Positions 25,621 through 36,820 of a DNA stretch of 64,000 nt are shown in pieces. The notes under the pieces were generated by a model, which saw only the letters and a program-made list of their open reading frames with translations, was not told the origin of the DNA and did no database searches. Source of the DNA: Embiotoca jacksoni (Eukaryota; Chordata; Actinopteri; Embiotocidae); the NCBI GenBank assembly GCA_022577435.1, contig JAKOON010000014.1, positions 1,745,847-1,809,846 of the forward strand, read 5' to 3'. Every line of letters starts with the position of its first letter. The first letter of the stretch is position 1. Made by a program: the position numbers and the translations under genes.

Positions 25621-26341
25621 ACAAGAATAATTTAGACCACGATTGGAAAACTATAATTACGTTACTCTGCAGTAATTCTTGTGGGAGAGGATTGAAGTCG
25701 AGAGGTGTTTTATACACCGTCTGATGCAGAAAAGCTGAAAGAAAATAAGTCAAAAACTTTCAAAGTATGCCAAAAATGGATGAGATGTTTCCTTTTCCTG
25801 ATCTCTACTGAACATGAACAGGATAAAACGCCATGTTTTTATGCCTCACTTCACCCAATATATTACTTCTGAGCATGAGCAGTGGGTAAGAGTTGTAAGT
25901 CAGAGCAGAACGTAGGTTGTGTTTGTTTTACTTTCGGTCCATAACAAAAAAACAAATTCAATCCCTCACCCGGATGATATATTGAATAAAACATTAGATT
26001 TTTGTCCTGAATAAAGGATCATCTCTCACACCAAGATGGGTAAAAAAAAAAAGAAAAAAAACCGGCTTTGATAATACCAGCAACAGTCAGTGGAAAGGGA
26101 ACAATAGAAACTCCACGGTTTCAAAGAGTAGCACAGCGGTGACTGTCGAAGCGCCCCACTGCTTTGTCAAAACAACATTTGTACGTTTTCTTTCCACCTG
26201 CCTCGACTCTTGGGCAGCATCTTCTGTTTTGTGTTGCAACTCTATCAGGTAAAAATCCCTTGAACATGTTCAGAGCTACTCGTGCCCACCTTTTAATTCT
26301 GTAATGATTTGGTTTCTGTTTCGGTGTTAAGTTCATGTAAA

Positions 26342-26600
26342 AATCAGAATCAGCTTTATTGGCCAGGAATGTTTACACATACAAGGAGTTTGACTCTGGT
26401 TGAAACTTGCTTTCTCGATGTCCAAACACAAAAACAGACATATATAGACATAAAAAACAAATGGACGTGTATATATATATAGCTAAAAAAAACACCTAAA
26501 CAATGGTGCAATTGCACCTAGTGCAAATGATGATGGTACAATTGAGTATAGTGCAAATGGTCCAGTGTTATTGCACAGGGTTTTACATTGCACATCTAAT
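26342..26600. repeat. interspersed repeat with retroelement 3'-end signature
   Basis: It begins with aatcagctttattggcca, then acacatacaaggagtttgac, a start shared by a very common fish repeat. It continues into a degenerate section with repeated gtgcaaatg motifs. The class is uncertain. Confidence 0.55.
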
Positions 26601-26666
26601 GTTCATTTTTTAACAGAGTGACTGCTTGTTAGTAAATACTGTTGTTGTTTCTGGTTGTTTTGGCGC

Positions 26667-27148
26667 CACAGACTGGATATAAAAATGTTCGTAGCTTCCG
26701 GCTCTGAAAAATGAGGCCAATGCAGAAGTGCCTTAAGCTGCAATACCACCGAGTGCCACTAGAGGTCGGCTCCAGCTCCATAGACTCCCATTCAACTTAT
26801 CTCCTAATATTCTCAGTCAATAAAATTTCTACATGACTTATCTCGGTCTTCCAAGCTAAAGTCACTCATTCTTATTCGTTTTCCATCGGAAAATAATCTG
26901 TCATTAATTAGAAAATAAGCTTCAAAAATAGTCTTTGCCACACCAAGGTTTTTGGCGGGGGGCGTGTCTGTTTGATTGACAGGCCTGTGGTGCAGTCAGG
27001 TTACAGCTATCGGTTGGCGGGACGCAGCCTCGTCTGGTTTCCGATCTGATCAGTCAGATTCACCGCTCGCTCCTACCCTCAGCTCGTCCAAATATGGTCG
27101 CTTCCTGTTTCAAACCGCTCAGGACGAGTAATAATACAGTCTGCCCAA
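26667..27148 (+). mobile_element. MITE-like repeat, copy A
   Basis: It starts cacagactggatataaaa and ends near aatacagtctgcccaag, giving short inverted ends built around CAGACTG. Its interior, with ccgagtgccactagaggtcg and the segment around gattgacaggcctgt, is shared with the copies at 41.5, 54.4 and 56.2 kb. There is no coding capacity. Confidence 0.65.
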
Positions 27149-27599
27149 GGACTGAGTTGAGGCATTGAAAGAGATGGCTGCAGCTAAAGCAAACACTTGT
27201 TAACTTTGATTTATTCTTTCCCCGATGTCAGGTCCAATCAACCCCCACCGAGCTGTATTTATGTCACATGTAGTTCACTTCAGCTCAGTAACCTTCCAGC
27301 AACATGAACTCCAACTGACCCGCTCTGACACAGCTGAGGAAGGTCATGGATGTTGTTCTTGTTGCTGCATTTATTATTGTGTTTAATCCTTGGGCATTTA
27401 CTGCACTGCCCTTCAGACTGCTTTCCCTCCTGGCTTTTAAAAGCAGAAGCTGTTTCTGATGGTTATTTCAGGTATTTTCAACAGATTTGAACATGCCACC
27501 GTTTACCCCCCAAACGTGAGGAGAAAAACTCAAAATGTCAGCAGGTCGTTGTCCGTTCTGCTTGGAGATGCTTCGTCCTCTTGCAGTGTATTTTGGTTC

Positions 27600-28290
27600 C
27601 CCTTTCAGTTACGATATCCATGGCAACCCTGAGAAATATCATGCACAGTCCTGATTTTCATTGCTGTGTCCCCGTAAACGTTGGTACCACCGATCGATGC
27701 TTGATTGTGTCCGGACTCAGTGAAGTTATGAAGTGGACGTCCAAAAACTTCCTGCAGTTGAATGACTCCATCTCAGACGTAATTATAATTACACTTAGCA
27801 CCAGTACCGGCAGTGTTAATAATATCTCATCTGGACGGGGTGTCTTATCTAATAATGTTTAAGATGAAGAAAAAAAAAAAAGAGTCCCATTCCCTCCGTG
27901 TACTTTTAGACTCTTAATTGTCTCGATAGTCGATTTCTTAAAGTTGTGCACCACTGCTTTGTCCAACTGAGACATTTACCTAAGATCAGGCCGCCGTTCC
28001 TTTTATTTGCAGATCTACTGAAAGATCGTCCGTGCTTTTATCTCCTCCAGACTATTGCATTGCACTTTATTCTGGTATCAGCAGGCCAAACATCAAACGA
28101 CTGCAACTTATACACAATGCTGCCGGCCGGCTTTTAACACATTCAGAGATAAGCAACCGCATCACACCCGTCTGGGCTGCACTTTACTGGTTATGAGTTC
28201 AAGATTTTATTGCTCATTTTAAGCCTCGGATGGTCAAGCTCATGCCGATATCTGTGATCTTCTTGCTCCCTGTGAGCCAGATCACTGCTT
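27600..28290 (+). pseudogene. LINE reverse transcriptase relic (jockey superfamily, L2/Rex1-like)
   Basis: Translation on the + strand shows decayed RT landmarks in order: an FHCC segment where FHCYADD is expected (27658-27669), WTSKNFLQLND (about 27732), KIRPP (about 27976), an LQLIHNAAGRLLTH-like stretch (about 28104-28145) and a TPVWAALYWL-like stretch (about 28165). The YADD catalytic motif is lost and several frameshifts are present. The relic ends about 360 bases before the exon at 28649. Confidence 0.75.
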
Positions 28291-28648
28291 GAGATCCTAT
28301 GGCAGATTGTATCAGATGAGTAATAATGTGAGGAGTCAGGTGGGCTGATTGGCATCAGCCAATGTGTCACGCAACGTCATCGTCCCGCCTTAATAGCACT
28401 GCTGCCTAATGTCACTCCTGATGGGACTCTAACCAGATTGTTTGTTTTTTTTAAAGTACATAAATCACAAGCCATCCTGTGAACAAGGAAGTCTGTCGTT
28501 TGTGGCTGAATCTGAAGATTTTACCTCCTTGTTTATGTCTGCTATGAACAACTTTTACGCAAACCCGTCGTAAAGTGGCTCGAGATTTTGCCTCGTCAGT
28601 ATTCTTGTCCCATCATTTCACACTTTGTCTCTTCTGTCCTCCTTTCAG

Positions 28649-28745
28649 ACAAACCGGAGGTGAAGATTGTGGTAGAATTTCCTCAGGGTTTGACCAGGGA
28701 AGGAGAGAACCTGGAGCTGACGTGTCAAGCCAAAGGCAAACCCCA
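28649..28745 (+). CDS. cadm1: cadm1 exon: first part of Ig3 domain
   Basis: This 97-base exon enters in phase 1 and leaves in phase 2. The acceptor ctcctttcag ends at 28648. The donor CCCCA|gtaag is followed at once by (AC)35. Joined to the T of the previous exon it reads YKPEVKIVVEFPQGLTREGE and then NLELTCQAKGKP. It contains the first Ig3 cysteine (LTC) and the QGLTREG strand that matches mammalian CADM1. The split codon CA|G gives the Gln of KPQP. Since 97 is not a multiple of three, skipping this exon alone would shift the frame, so it is expected to be constitutive. LINE reverse transcriptase fragments lie 0.4-1 kb away on both sides. Confidence 0.94.
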
Positions 28746-28749
28746 GTAA

Positions 28750-28750
<1 letters not shown>

Positions 28751-28820
<70 letters not shown>
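28751..28820 (+). repeat. (AC)35 microsatellite starting five bases into an intron
   Basis: It is uninterrupted and directly follows the gtaag donor of the exon ending at 28745. Intronic CA tracts in this position are known splice-enhancing sites that bind hnRNP L. Confidence 0.97.
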
Positions 28821-28822
<2 letters not shown>

Positions 28823-29539
28823 TTTAACCCATTTAAACATGGCCGTGGGGAGGGAAGCAATCATACCTGCTTACAGATGCACATTTAAGAGTTCATCCAC
28901 ATCCTCATACAATGACTTCATTCCTCTTATGTATGTCTTACATTACGTTTCGGCACTACATCACTTGGGAAAGATGTTTTGGAAGGAACATGGTGTGCTT
29001 TAATACAGAAGAAGTACACAATGACATGAAACCCAGCGTGTTTAAAAAACATTGAATCAAAACCAAAATCTTTCCTTAACCTTTTTCAAAGTGCTGTTGT
29101 TGCCTAAACCTAAACCACAGATTGGAGTCTGGATGAGAATTGCTGTCTCTTGTGTGAGATTCACTGTGTACAGTTGCTTTTTAAAGTTAAACCGCCTATC
29201 ACCCTGCTACTGTGTGCGTATCTGTTGCTCCTCATAGTGAAAAGAATATATTTACACTGTTTCAATGGCTGTATTGAGGGAGACGACATTGAACAGACTG
29301 TACTGTGTCCTTTATGCGCTCAGTATGCTACCAACTGCATTTCCAAATGATGTTTTCTCGATCCTCTGGCGTGGCCCTGTTGAGTGGCTCCAGGCTGGTT
29401 TTACATCTTTTTTTTTTTTTTTAAAGAGCCATACTGTACTTTAACATTTCTGAATTTAGCAGAGGAGAGGGTCTGTGGTTCTTCTTGATCTATAACAAAA
29501 CAATTTGACAGCAGAGGTCAAGTCATTTTACAAGTCAGA

Positions 29540-29660
29540 AACTCGAGTTGTGCCACAGCTGGAACATTAAGGCATCTTTATTAATTTCTGGAGTACCTCA
29601 GGGCTCTGTCCTTGGCCCTCTTCTGGTCCCTACTCATATTTGTTAAATCAGTTTATTAGA
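29540..29660 (+). pseudogene. LINE reverse transcriptase motif fragment
   Basis: Bases 29587-29625 read SGVPQGSVLGPLL without a break. This is the hallmark GVPQGSxLxP motif preceding the YADD block in jockey-superfamily LINEs. The YADD block itself does not follow. In a normal element this motif lies upstream of the pieces at 27600-28290, so this is a separate or rearranged insertion. Confidence 0.75.
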
Positions 29661-32600
29661 AAACATATTTGTTTCTGCTTCTACAATCAGAAAGCTTGCC
29701 CAGATAGCCTGATGGCTCAGTACCTGCAAGCTGAAAGACAGCATTTGGACTGTCGTTCTAGTAGCCATTGGTTCAAAAACCAATCTCCTCATTAGAAGCA
29801 GAGATCTCTTCGAAGTAGACAAGGGAGTTGAGTTGATGGACAGGACGGTTGTCTTGGTACAGGTAGAGTCTTAAAGAGGAGCTTTGACTAAAACTGTGAC
29901 AAGACCTGGGGCCAGAGGATCCTAATTGCCCATTGCTGGATACATAATCACTTAATTGAACCTCTCCTATTTTCTTTTTTCAGGACTTCCAAAGGGGAAA
30001 TTTGAAAACTGGCCTGTAATTATGAAATACATCAGAATTACTGCGTGTGATATTTTCGGCGGGTGTTTAATTACTGCTACTTTTAAGGTGGAGAGCAGAG
30101 CAGAGAGGGGTATTAATAAAAGTGAAGGGAGTGGGTTCTAATGTCTGGCAGGTATGATTCGAGCAGGAAGAGGGCTGAATAGGCAGGGAGTCTTTTTTTA
30201 ATGATGAGTGTTAGTATTCTTCAGGTATCTGGGGAAACTGTACTAACAGAGTATGTTGATGGACTGGAGGCACTGGATGTTGACTAATGGAGACAATTTT
30301 GTGATTAAAGTTAAATGATTGTTTTGAGCTGAGCATAGAGAAACGTCCCCAAAGTAACTTTTTTCCCTCCATGTCGGAAACCTACTGTGGCTTTTATCAG
30401 TGCTGATCGATCCTTTCAAATGTCTGACTACCATGTAGAAGCTCTCGCTTGCCAGCTTGTCACTCATTAGGCTTTTATTCCACATGTATCGTCTGTAAAC
30501 TCAAGTATTGATTTGTTCGGATGACAGGTATTTATCAAATGAGATGTAATGGAGAGCAAATTAAGCCATTAGGACGAGCAGCAACCAAGTCTCACGGCAA
30601 AGCGTGAAATAGACTCGGCGGTCTATTACAGCAAAAGGTGAAATAGCCACGCTTTGGGCTGTCTAGACATGAAAGTTACACGTTTTGAGAGCTTGAAACA
30701 AAATATATTTTTTGGCGGTTTTAGGAGGCAGGAGGGGTGGCGAGGTGGCATTAGTCACAGTCTGCTGTGTGCAACGCTGACGTTTGAATCCAGGAGGTGA
30801 CAATGCTTTTGTTGAGTTTTGGGTTTCGAAACGCCGACTATGTTTTTATTTTTCCCTAACCTCAACCATGTGCTTATTTAGTAAAGCCAACCATGTGATT
30901 TAGCTTTCATTTTCATTTTCTTGTAAATCCCCTGGCTGTGCACTTGCAGTAGGTTTAATTTAGTCAACCGCAGGAAAACTTTTATGCTTATACAGCGCAA
31001 AGTGTGGCTATTTTACGTTTTGCTGTTGGTATAAATTATATTAGTTAGGCTTCAAATGGTGCCCTGAAAAGTTTATAGTTTGCTTTTTGCCGAAGGAGCT
31101 GCTAAGTTTCAATTCACAACATTTATAACTGAGTTTAATGGCGAACCCAGTTTAATTGAGATTTAAAACCACTTCTACACCAGAAAATTGCCAGAAAATA
31201 AAGTACAGCTTCCATTTGTCGCCATCGTAGCTGCTCTTTAAGTGTGTCACTCCAGACTAATTTGAGCAAGTGTAGTTATGAAAGTGTAGTTTTGAAAAGT
31301 TATGAAAGTGTGGTTATGGAACCTGAGTGCCAACACCTGGCGCACCCAGAGCATATCAATGGACAGAAAAGTGGACTGTGCTGCAGTTAAAAGTTTCTCT
31401 GGACATCATAATTACCTTTTGTTGCCTTCAAACTGGGCCACTGTTGTCAGCTATTGTCAGAGCGAATTGACCACAGTAGACGTCCTCTGCGGAGGAGAGG
31501 TGAGAGTTGAAAAGTGTTTGAAATTGAACTCAAAGGTTTTTCGGGGAGAAGCATGCTGTAAAGGGGATTGGTGGCATTAAAGATTAATGTTTGGTGGTTA
31601 TTATTGCAGTTGGAAGTAAAATGTGTTTCATTTGCTAAAGGTCTGAGTGTGTTTCTGCCGTTTAATTTTGTCTAAGCAGGTGGAAATGTAAGTAAACATA
31701 ATTCATGGTATTTTCCCCTCTAATGTAGTTGAATTACTGTGGTTTTCTTGTTTTTTTGGACATTTACTGATTTTCTAAATCGTTTTGTGCCCAAGCCATA
31801 AAGTCAACTTTGCAGCCAACTCTTCCCCTGTTTCATTATGAATGGAGTCACAGGTCTCACATTAACAGGTCAATTCTGTTATTGAAGTCTGCTGGGGAAT
31901 TAGGGTTTCAGTTTTGATCAATGCAAGCTTCAAACTCAGTGCTTGAAATGGAATAAATGAGTGCTAGTACTCCCATTATTCACATGTTGGCATGTGTTTG
32001 GCATCAGCAAATCACGAAGTATACTGCTGATGTTTGCAACATAAATTCACTTCAGCAGAGGGGCAACCATTTCAATAATTAAAGTACCAAGACTATTTAA
32101 AAATATCAAGTATATGGCCGAACAGTGTGTGAAACACTGGTGGGCTTATAATTTGAAAGGGATACAGGAAGTTCTGGCATTCGGCCAACCAATAGTGGCT
32201 TCAGACGATTTCACAGAACTGTGGAGCTTTTTTGAGAAACAGTAACTAATAAGAGGTCCACATACTTTCAGTTGGTTACACTGAATTGTAGCCACAGGTG
32301 TTTTTTGTGATGCTAACGTTACATCAGCAGGCTCTTTAAATTTAGCACTGGCGTTAGCTTGCTGCTCTCACTGGTTGGGTAGGATTTGACCTTCAAAGCT
32401 CTGGTGTGTCACCTACTGACTGGATTCATGTTCCCCGTTGAAAACCAGGCCAACATTATTGTGAGGTTAATGTAAACTTACTAAGAATTGCCGCACGGCA
32501 GCTCGCGAGAACAAGGTTGTGTGCTAGACTAGAGGGAAGCACGCTGCTGTGATTGGTTGTTTCACTTTCAATCAACGTCCTCCAACAATGTAACAACCAA

Positions 32601-32888
32601 TCACAGGAAAACCTCCATCCCGCTGATCCAATCTAGCACCTGCCAAGAGAGTGTCGGCAGCTGGCGAGAAGTCTCTGGACGCAAGAAAAACCTCGCACGT
32701 CAAAGAGTAAAATGCAAATGAACTGGTACAACATACTGGTGAGTACCGGCCCATTTGGAGGACAACCAAAAATCAAATTAATCCAAAATCGATCTTTTCA
32801 TGACCATAAATCAAAGCTGGAACCAATCCCAAACTTTATTCTGAGGGTCTAAAACTCTGTATGAATCTCTGAAGGGTAGATGTTCAAG

Positions 32889-32889
<1 letters not shown>

Positions 32890-32944
<55 letters not shown>
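32890..32944 (+). repeat. (CA)27 microsatellite
   Basis: Uninterrupted dinucleotide run, deep in an intron. Confidence 0.97.
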
Positions 32945-32947
<3 letters not shown>

Positions 32948-33039
32948 ATCAAAACACTGTGTACTTGTGAATGCCACTCCCCACCATTCCCCCCTGCAGT
33001 TTTCATACTTGGCATAGAGACAAGCTCACTACCCGTATT

Positions 33040-33180
33040 CATTTTATAAAGATGAAAACACAATCAATACAGTGAGCCGGGAATTGGAAGTCATTTTCAT
33101 TAGGGCTGCTGAGAGTTGTGCAGTCATTACCAGCAGATAGCACAGGGGGCCCCGGCTGCAGGCAGCCATTTGTATTCTAG
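33040..33180. promoter_or_regulatory. candidate conserved intronic element
   Basis: This is a compact, repeat-free block of mixed composition (for example gtcattttcattagggctg and gcagtcattaccagcag) between low-complexity neighbours. It was judged by appearance only. Confidence 0.2.
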
Positions 33181-35012
33181 ACGCCTGCCCTTCCTCTCTC
33201 CTTGCAACCCCATCTTACCTCTTTCGTCTATCTCTGTCTATCTTCCTTTTCTGGATTCACTTTCCCTCTTCTCACAACATCCAATCCACCTATAGAGAGA
33301 CTTTTTTCCCCAGGTTATGTCCCTCGCTCCATCTTAGGAAAAGGCTTATATATTTATTATTTATTTACATTTCACTTCATCTGGGGAACACTTGCAATAG
33401 ACACGGCGCCGTCTCTTTCAAGCCGTTCACCACAGCCATTAAACGCACTTGTGTTTTTTTTTTTTCCTTTGTTTGTTTTGGTTTTGAGTCTCAACTGAGA
33501 TTTCATATTTCTTTTTTCCCGGATTTTTCGCCTCCCCCTTTTTCTCCCCTTCCTCCCCCCTCTCTCTCTCTTCCATTTGCTTGCTCCCACCACACCAAAT
33601 GTTTTCAAATGGAGGGAAACAAGTTAAAACACCACAACAAAATGCAACAAGAGAGACCATCAGCACACGCTCAGGGGAAATAACAGTAGCTGGCAGCGGC
33701 CATTGGAAGTTGCCGCAGCAAAATAGAGGTGTTTTGTCTTTTTTCTTTTCTCTTCACCCTCTGTGACTCCGGGCACTTTGAGCTCATTGTCATAAAAATG
33801 GAATCTGTCACCCTGCTATAAACCTCAGTCAAGGTAGAAGAGAGAACAAAGGCAGACGGTTGGTAGGCACCCACCTACACAGCAACTCTCACAAGCACAC
33901 AAGCGTGGCAAAGCCTGTAATTTGAAGACAAAGCTGCTGCACAGTTATTGTTGCTTTTAACTCCACACAAAGGGATGAATATAATTTCCATATGTCTTGA
34001 TTTGTTATGTTGTGGCTGTTAAGATTCTGGTAATATGTTAACAAATGTGGGTAAAAATGTTGTTGTCATGTGATAGAGCACCAAATATATGTAAACTGGA
34101 GGCCCCTATTTTAAGAATAATTGTTTGTCATTAAAAGTGGTTTTTTTAGTGTTTTTTTTAAAGAAGCTCAGACATCCGAAGATTTGAGTTGTATGCTAAA
34201 AAAGCATCGCATTAGCCTAAAAAGAGAAACTCAAACTTCAATAAACAAGCAAACATGACACTGACAAGGATAAAGAGGCTTTGGTCCTTTCTTACGTGGA
34301 AAAAGGTTTCTTTTTTTTTTCGTCCCTGAGCCTGAAATCCCAGATCTCCAAGTGTTACGACTCAGGCTCTGGGCATCACAAACAAGCTGTCATTTGTAAA
34401 AAAAAAAAAAAAAAGAAAAGAAAAAAAATGGATTCACATTAGGAAAAAAAGAAAAAGAAACGAAGACTGGTGTGCTGGAAGTCTGCTGTTATACTGACTG
34501 CACTGAGAGATTGTGGTGGGATTGGAGAGATATTTAAAGATAATGGATTGATGGACGTTTTTGGACGCCCTTTGAAATCTCATGAAGCACGGAGGCTGTG
34601 ATTTCTACTTATTATAATATGATTGTCTTGAAATTTAGAGAACAATTTAACGCTTCCCAAAGATTGTCTGTCCTTTTTGTTCATTGCATGACCTTTGCTC
34701 GAGTGCCACTCTGAAAACACATCACTATTAGATTGCCTGGAAATGTATCTTATTGATTAATGGACCGGTTAAAAAAAAAAAGCAGGAATACTTGAGAGCA
34801 TGGTTACCAAGATTCAGGCTCGCAAGACTAGAAAAGAGAGCGACATGTGGAGTACTAAAGAGAAACAGGTGATGCCTACAAATATACGACAAAGCTTAAA
34901 TTAACGGTTTGGTTTATGTGACGCCGACTGCTCGTACAGAATCATCTTGTCACATCCTCTCCTCGTTCTGATCCCTGAGATCTCACTGGTGCTCTTGTGC
35001 TCTTGATTTCAG

Positions 35013-35185
35013 GCCACAGCGAGTGAACTGGTTGAAGGTGGATGACGACGTTCCCTCCCACGCCGTCATCACCGGCGGCGACCTGTACATCGAAAACCTC
35101 AACAAGTCGTACAACGGAACCTACCGTTGCGTGGCGGCCAACTCGGTGGGGGAGTCCTTCGACGACTACATCCTCTACGTCTATG
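35013..35185 (+). CDS. cadm1: cadm1 exon: second part of Ig3 domain
   Basis: This 173-base exon enters in phase 2 and leaves in phase 1. The acceptor cttgatttcag ends at 35012, and the donor is CTATG|gtacgc. It reads QPQRVNWLKVDDDVPSHAVI, then a block with DLYIENLNKSYNGTYRC, then VAANSVGESFDDYILYVY. It has the Ig3 core tryptophan (VNW), the second cysteine (YRC) and two adjacent sequons, NKS and NGT, equivalent to the paired glycosylation sites NKT/NGT of mammalian Ig3. The exon ends at YVY plus the G of Asp, the usual boundary between Ig3 and the variable stalk. Together with the previous exon it totals 270 bases, which is in frame. Confidence 0.95.
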
Positions 35186-36369
35186 GTACGCTCGTCTGCC
35201 GCTCACACACGGTCGCTTTCCAAATGAACCTCCATACCTGTTTTCTACCAGAGTAACATATGGAGTCGCTTCGAGATATTTCAACATTCAAACATCTCCG
35301 ACCCGTCGACCTTTGTGGCTTTTTGACTTTTGAGACTGAACACAAACAGCAAAATAATTTACATGTGCACCGAAGAGTGATTTATAAGAGCGGTGAGCTG
35401 TTAGCATGGCTGCTCACCTGCAGCATACTGAACACCTTTATGCAGACGGACTGTAAAATGAGGGCCCTGTTTTTATATTTTTAGTCCCTCTCTGTTTCCA
35501 GATGCAACGTTCATACCGAAAGCTTGTGGTTCCACTCGGTCCACTTTGTTCACTGGACTGCACCGTGATCCAGATCGACGTGGTCCCGAGGCTGCGTTCA
35601 GACCGGCATTAGCACAGTGGGAAAAAAAAGATGCAGGCGAATTGTTTTGGTCTTTGATAAACCTTCAAAGTCCTTATTACTGTTACCCAAACTGGATTAT
35701 ATTCAATCGCAGCAGCACAAAAGGGACACGAACATCAAGTTATGTGTGCTTCGATTAGTATTTTTAATAACCTGAAGAGAAGTTTATATTCTGTATTTAC
35801 ACACAGCACACTAAATAGCAAAATGAAATTCAAAAATACGAAAATGATTTATAAAATATCTCGCACTTTTTTGGCACGCCTCATCAAAACTGTCTTCAAT
35901 CGGGCAGTTTGGATGTTATGACTTCATAATTTTTGTAATTCTTGTTATGGCTGTGAGCTTAATAATCTAAAACTTTTGGCTCTCAGCGGTCGAAGCCTCG
36001 CCAGGTTTAAAACTACTGCTGTTTTCAGAAGGCGAAAATAGTTGGGAGTCTGGGAGCAAAAAAAATTAAAAATTACTTTCCTGAAAATCTATACAGTATG
36101 CGGTTCGTTGTAAAAGTAAACCTGACTACATCAGCTCCGTTGGGTCACTGGATTTCATTTTTTAATGTGTCGGTCCAGCGGCCACACGGTAAGTTTATTA
36201 CATCCTGATGCCAGTCAGTTTGATTTATATACCCCCAAATTACAAATATGCATCAAATGGTTTCATAAACTGTTCAAGATATGACCCCCACGATTCAGGC
36301 AAGCGATGCAATGTAGAAAGCGTATAATGCATTTTTTTATTTTAGCTGAATCCCAGCTGGGGATAAATA

Positions 36370-36400
36370 GTGTGTGTGTGTGTTTCCGTGTGTGTTTGTG

Positions 36401-36473
<73 letters not shown>
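36370..36473 (+). repeat. (TG)n microsatellite, interrupted
   Basis: About 50 units with TTT/CC interruptions in the first half and a pure run at the end. Confidence 0.95.
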
Positions 36474-36474
<1 letters not shown>

Positions 36475-36775
36475 GTGTTGACCAATGGGAACTTTGCTCC
36501 ACAAACATGTGGTAATCCTCTAACCGGTTTCCACCGTGTTGATCTAACATCCTCCCCTCTTTCTCCACCTTCTCTCATCCTTATAAGCTTTATCTCAACA
36601 TGCTTTTATACTGTTGATACCAATAACATTTTCTCCCCTGAGCAGGGCATTACGCTGTAATGTGCTCATTTTCCTCGACCAAAATTACTTCGCTATCACT
36701 TTTGGTAGACCCTGAGCCCGCAGAGAAATGATTTGGCTGCTATTGTCAGAGGGAATTAGCAGTCTGAAAAGGCCT

Positions 36776-36779
<4 letters not shown>

Positions 36780-36819
<40 letters not shown>
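36780..36819 (+). repeat. (TG)20 microsatellite
   Basis: Uninterrupted, about 300 bases after the previous TG tract. Confidence 0.95.

Positions 36820-36820
<1 letters not shown>

Larger units (their letters stand above)
20764..28648 (+). other. cadm1 intron, 7.9 kb
   Basis: It holds a tandem duplication with poly-C tracts near the donor, a CA tract (23399-23452), a G-rich minisatellite (23779-23828), a repeat-free GC-richer block (25060-25620), an interspersed repeat (26342-26600), a MITE-like copy (26667-27148) and a LINE reverse transcriptase relic (27600-28290) shortly before the next exon. Confidence 0.8.
28746..35012 (+). other. cadm1 intron, 6.3 kb
   Basis: It contains the (AC)35 tract, a short LINE RT piece (about 29540-29660), a CA tract (32890-32944), a repeat-free block (33040-33180), a T/C-rich stretch (33430-33580) and A-rich runs (34399-34445). 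No other gene was recognised. Confidence 0.8.

Noticed and set aside
25093..25635. 180-codon open frame on the + strand
   Set aside because: No recognisable domain, signal peptide or splice context. The expected number of stop-free runs this long in 64 kb over six frames is about one, so it is not evidence for a gene.
28575..29003. 142-codon frame spanning the exon and CA tract
   Set aside because: It extends through the donor site and (AC)35. The exon in its correct frame is 28649-28745.
33430..33580. Strong pyrimidine tract suggesting a nearby acceptor
   Set aside because: No AG followed by an open, CADM-like exon is present; it is a low-complexity T/C stretch.
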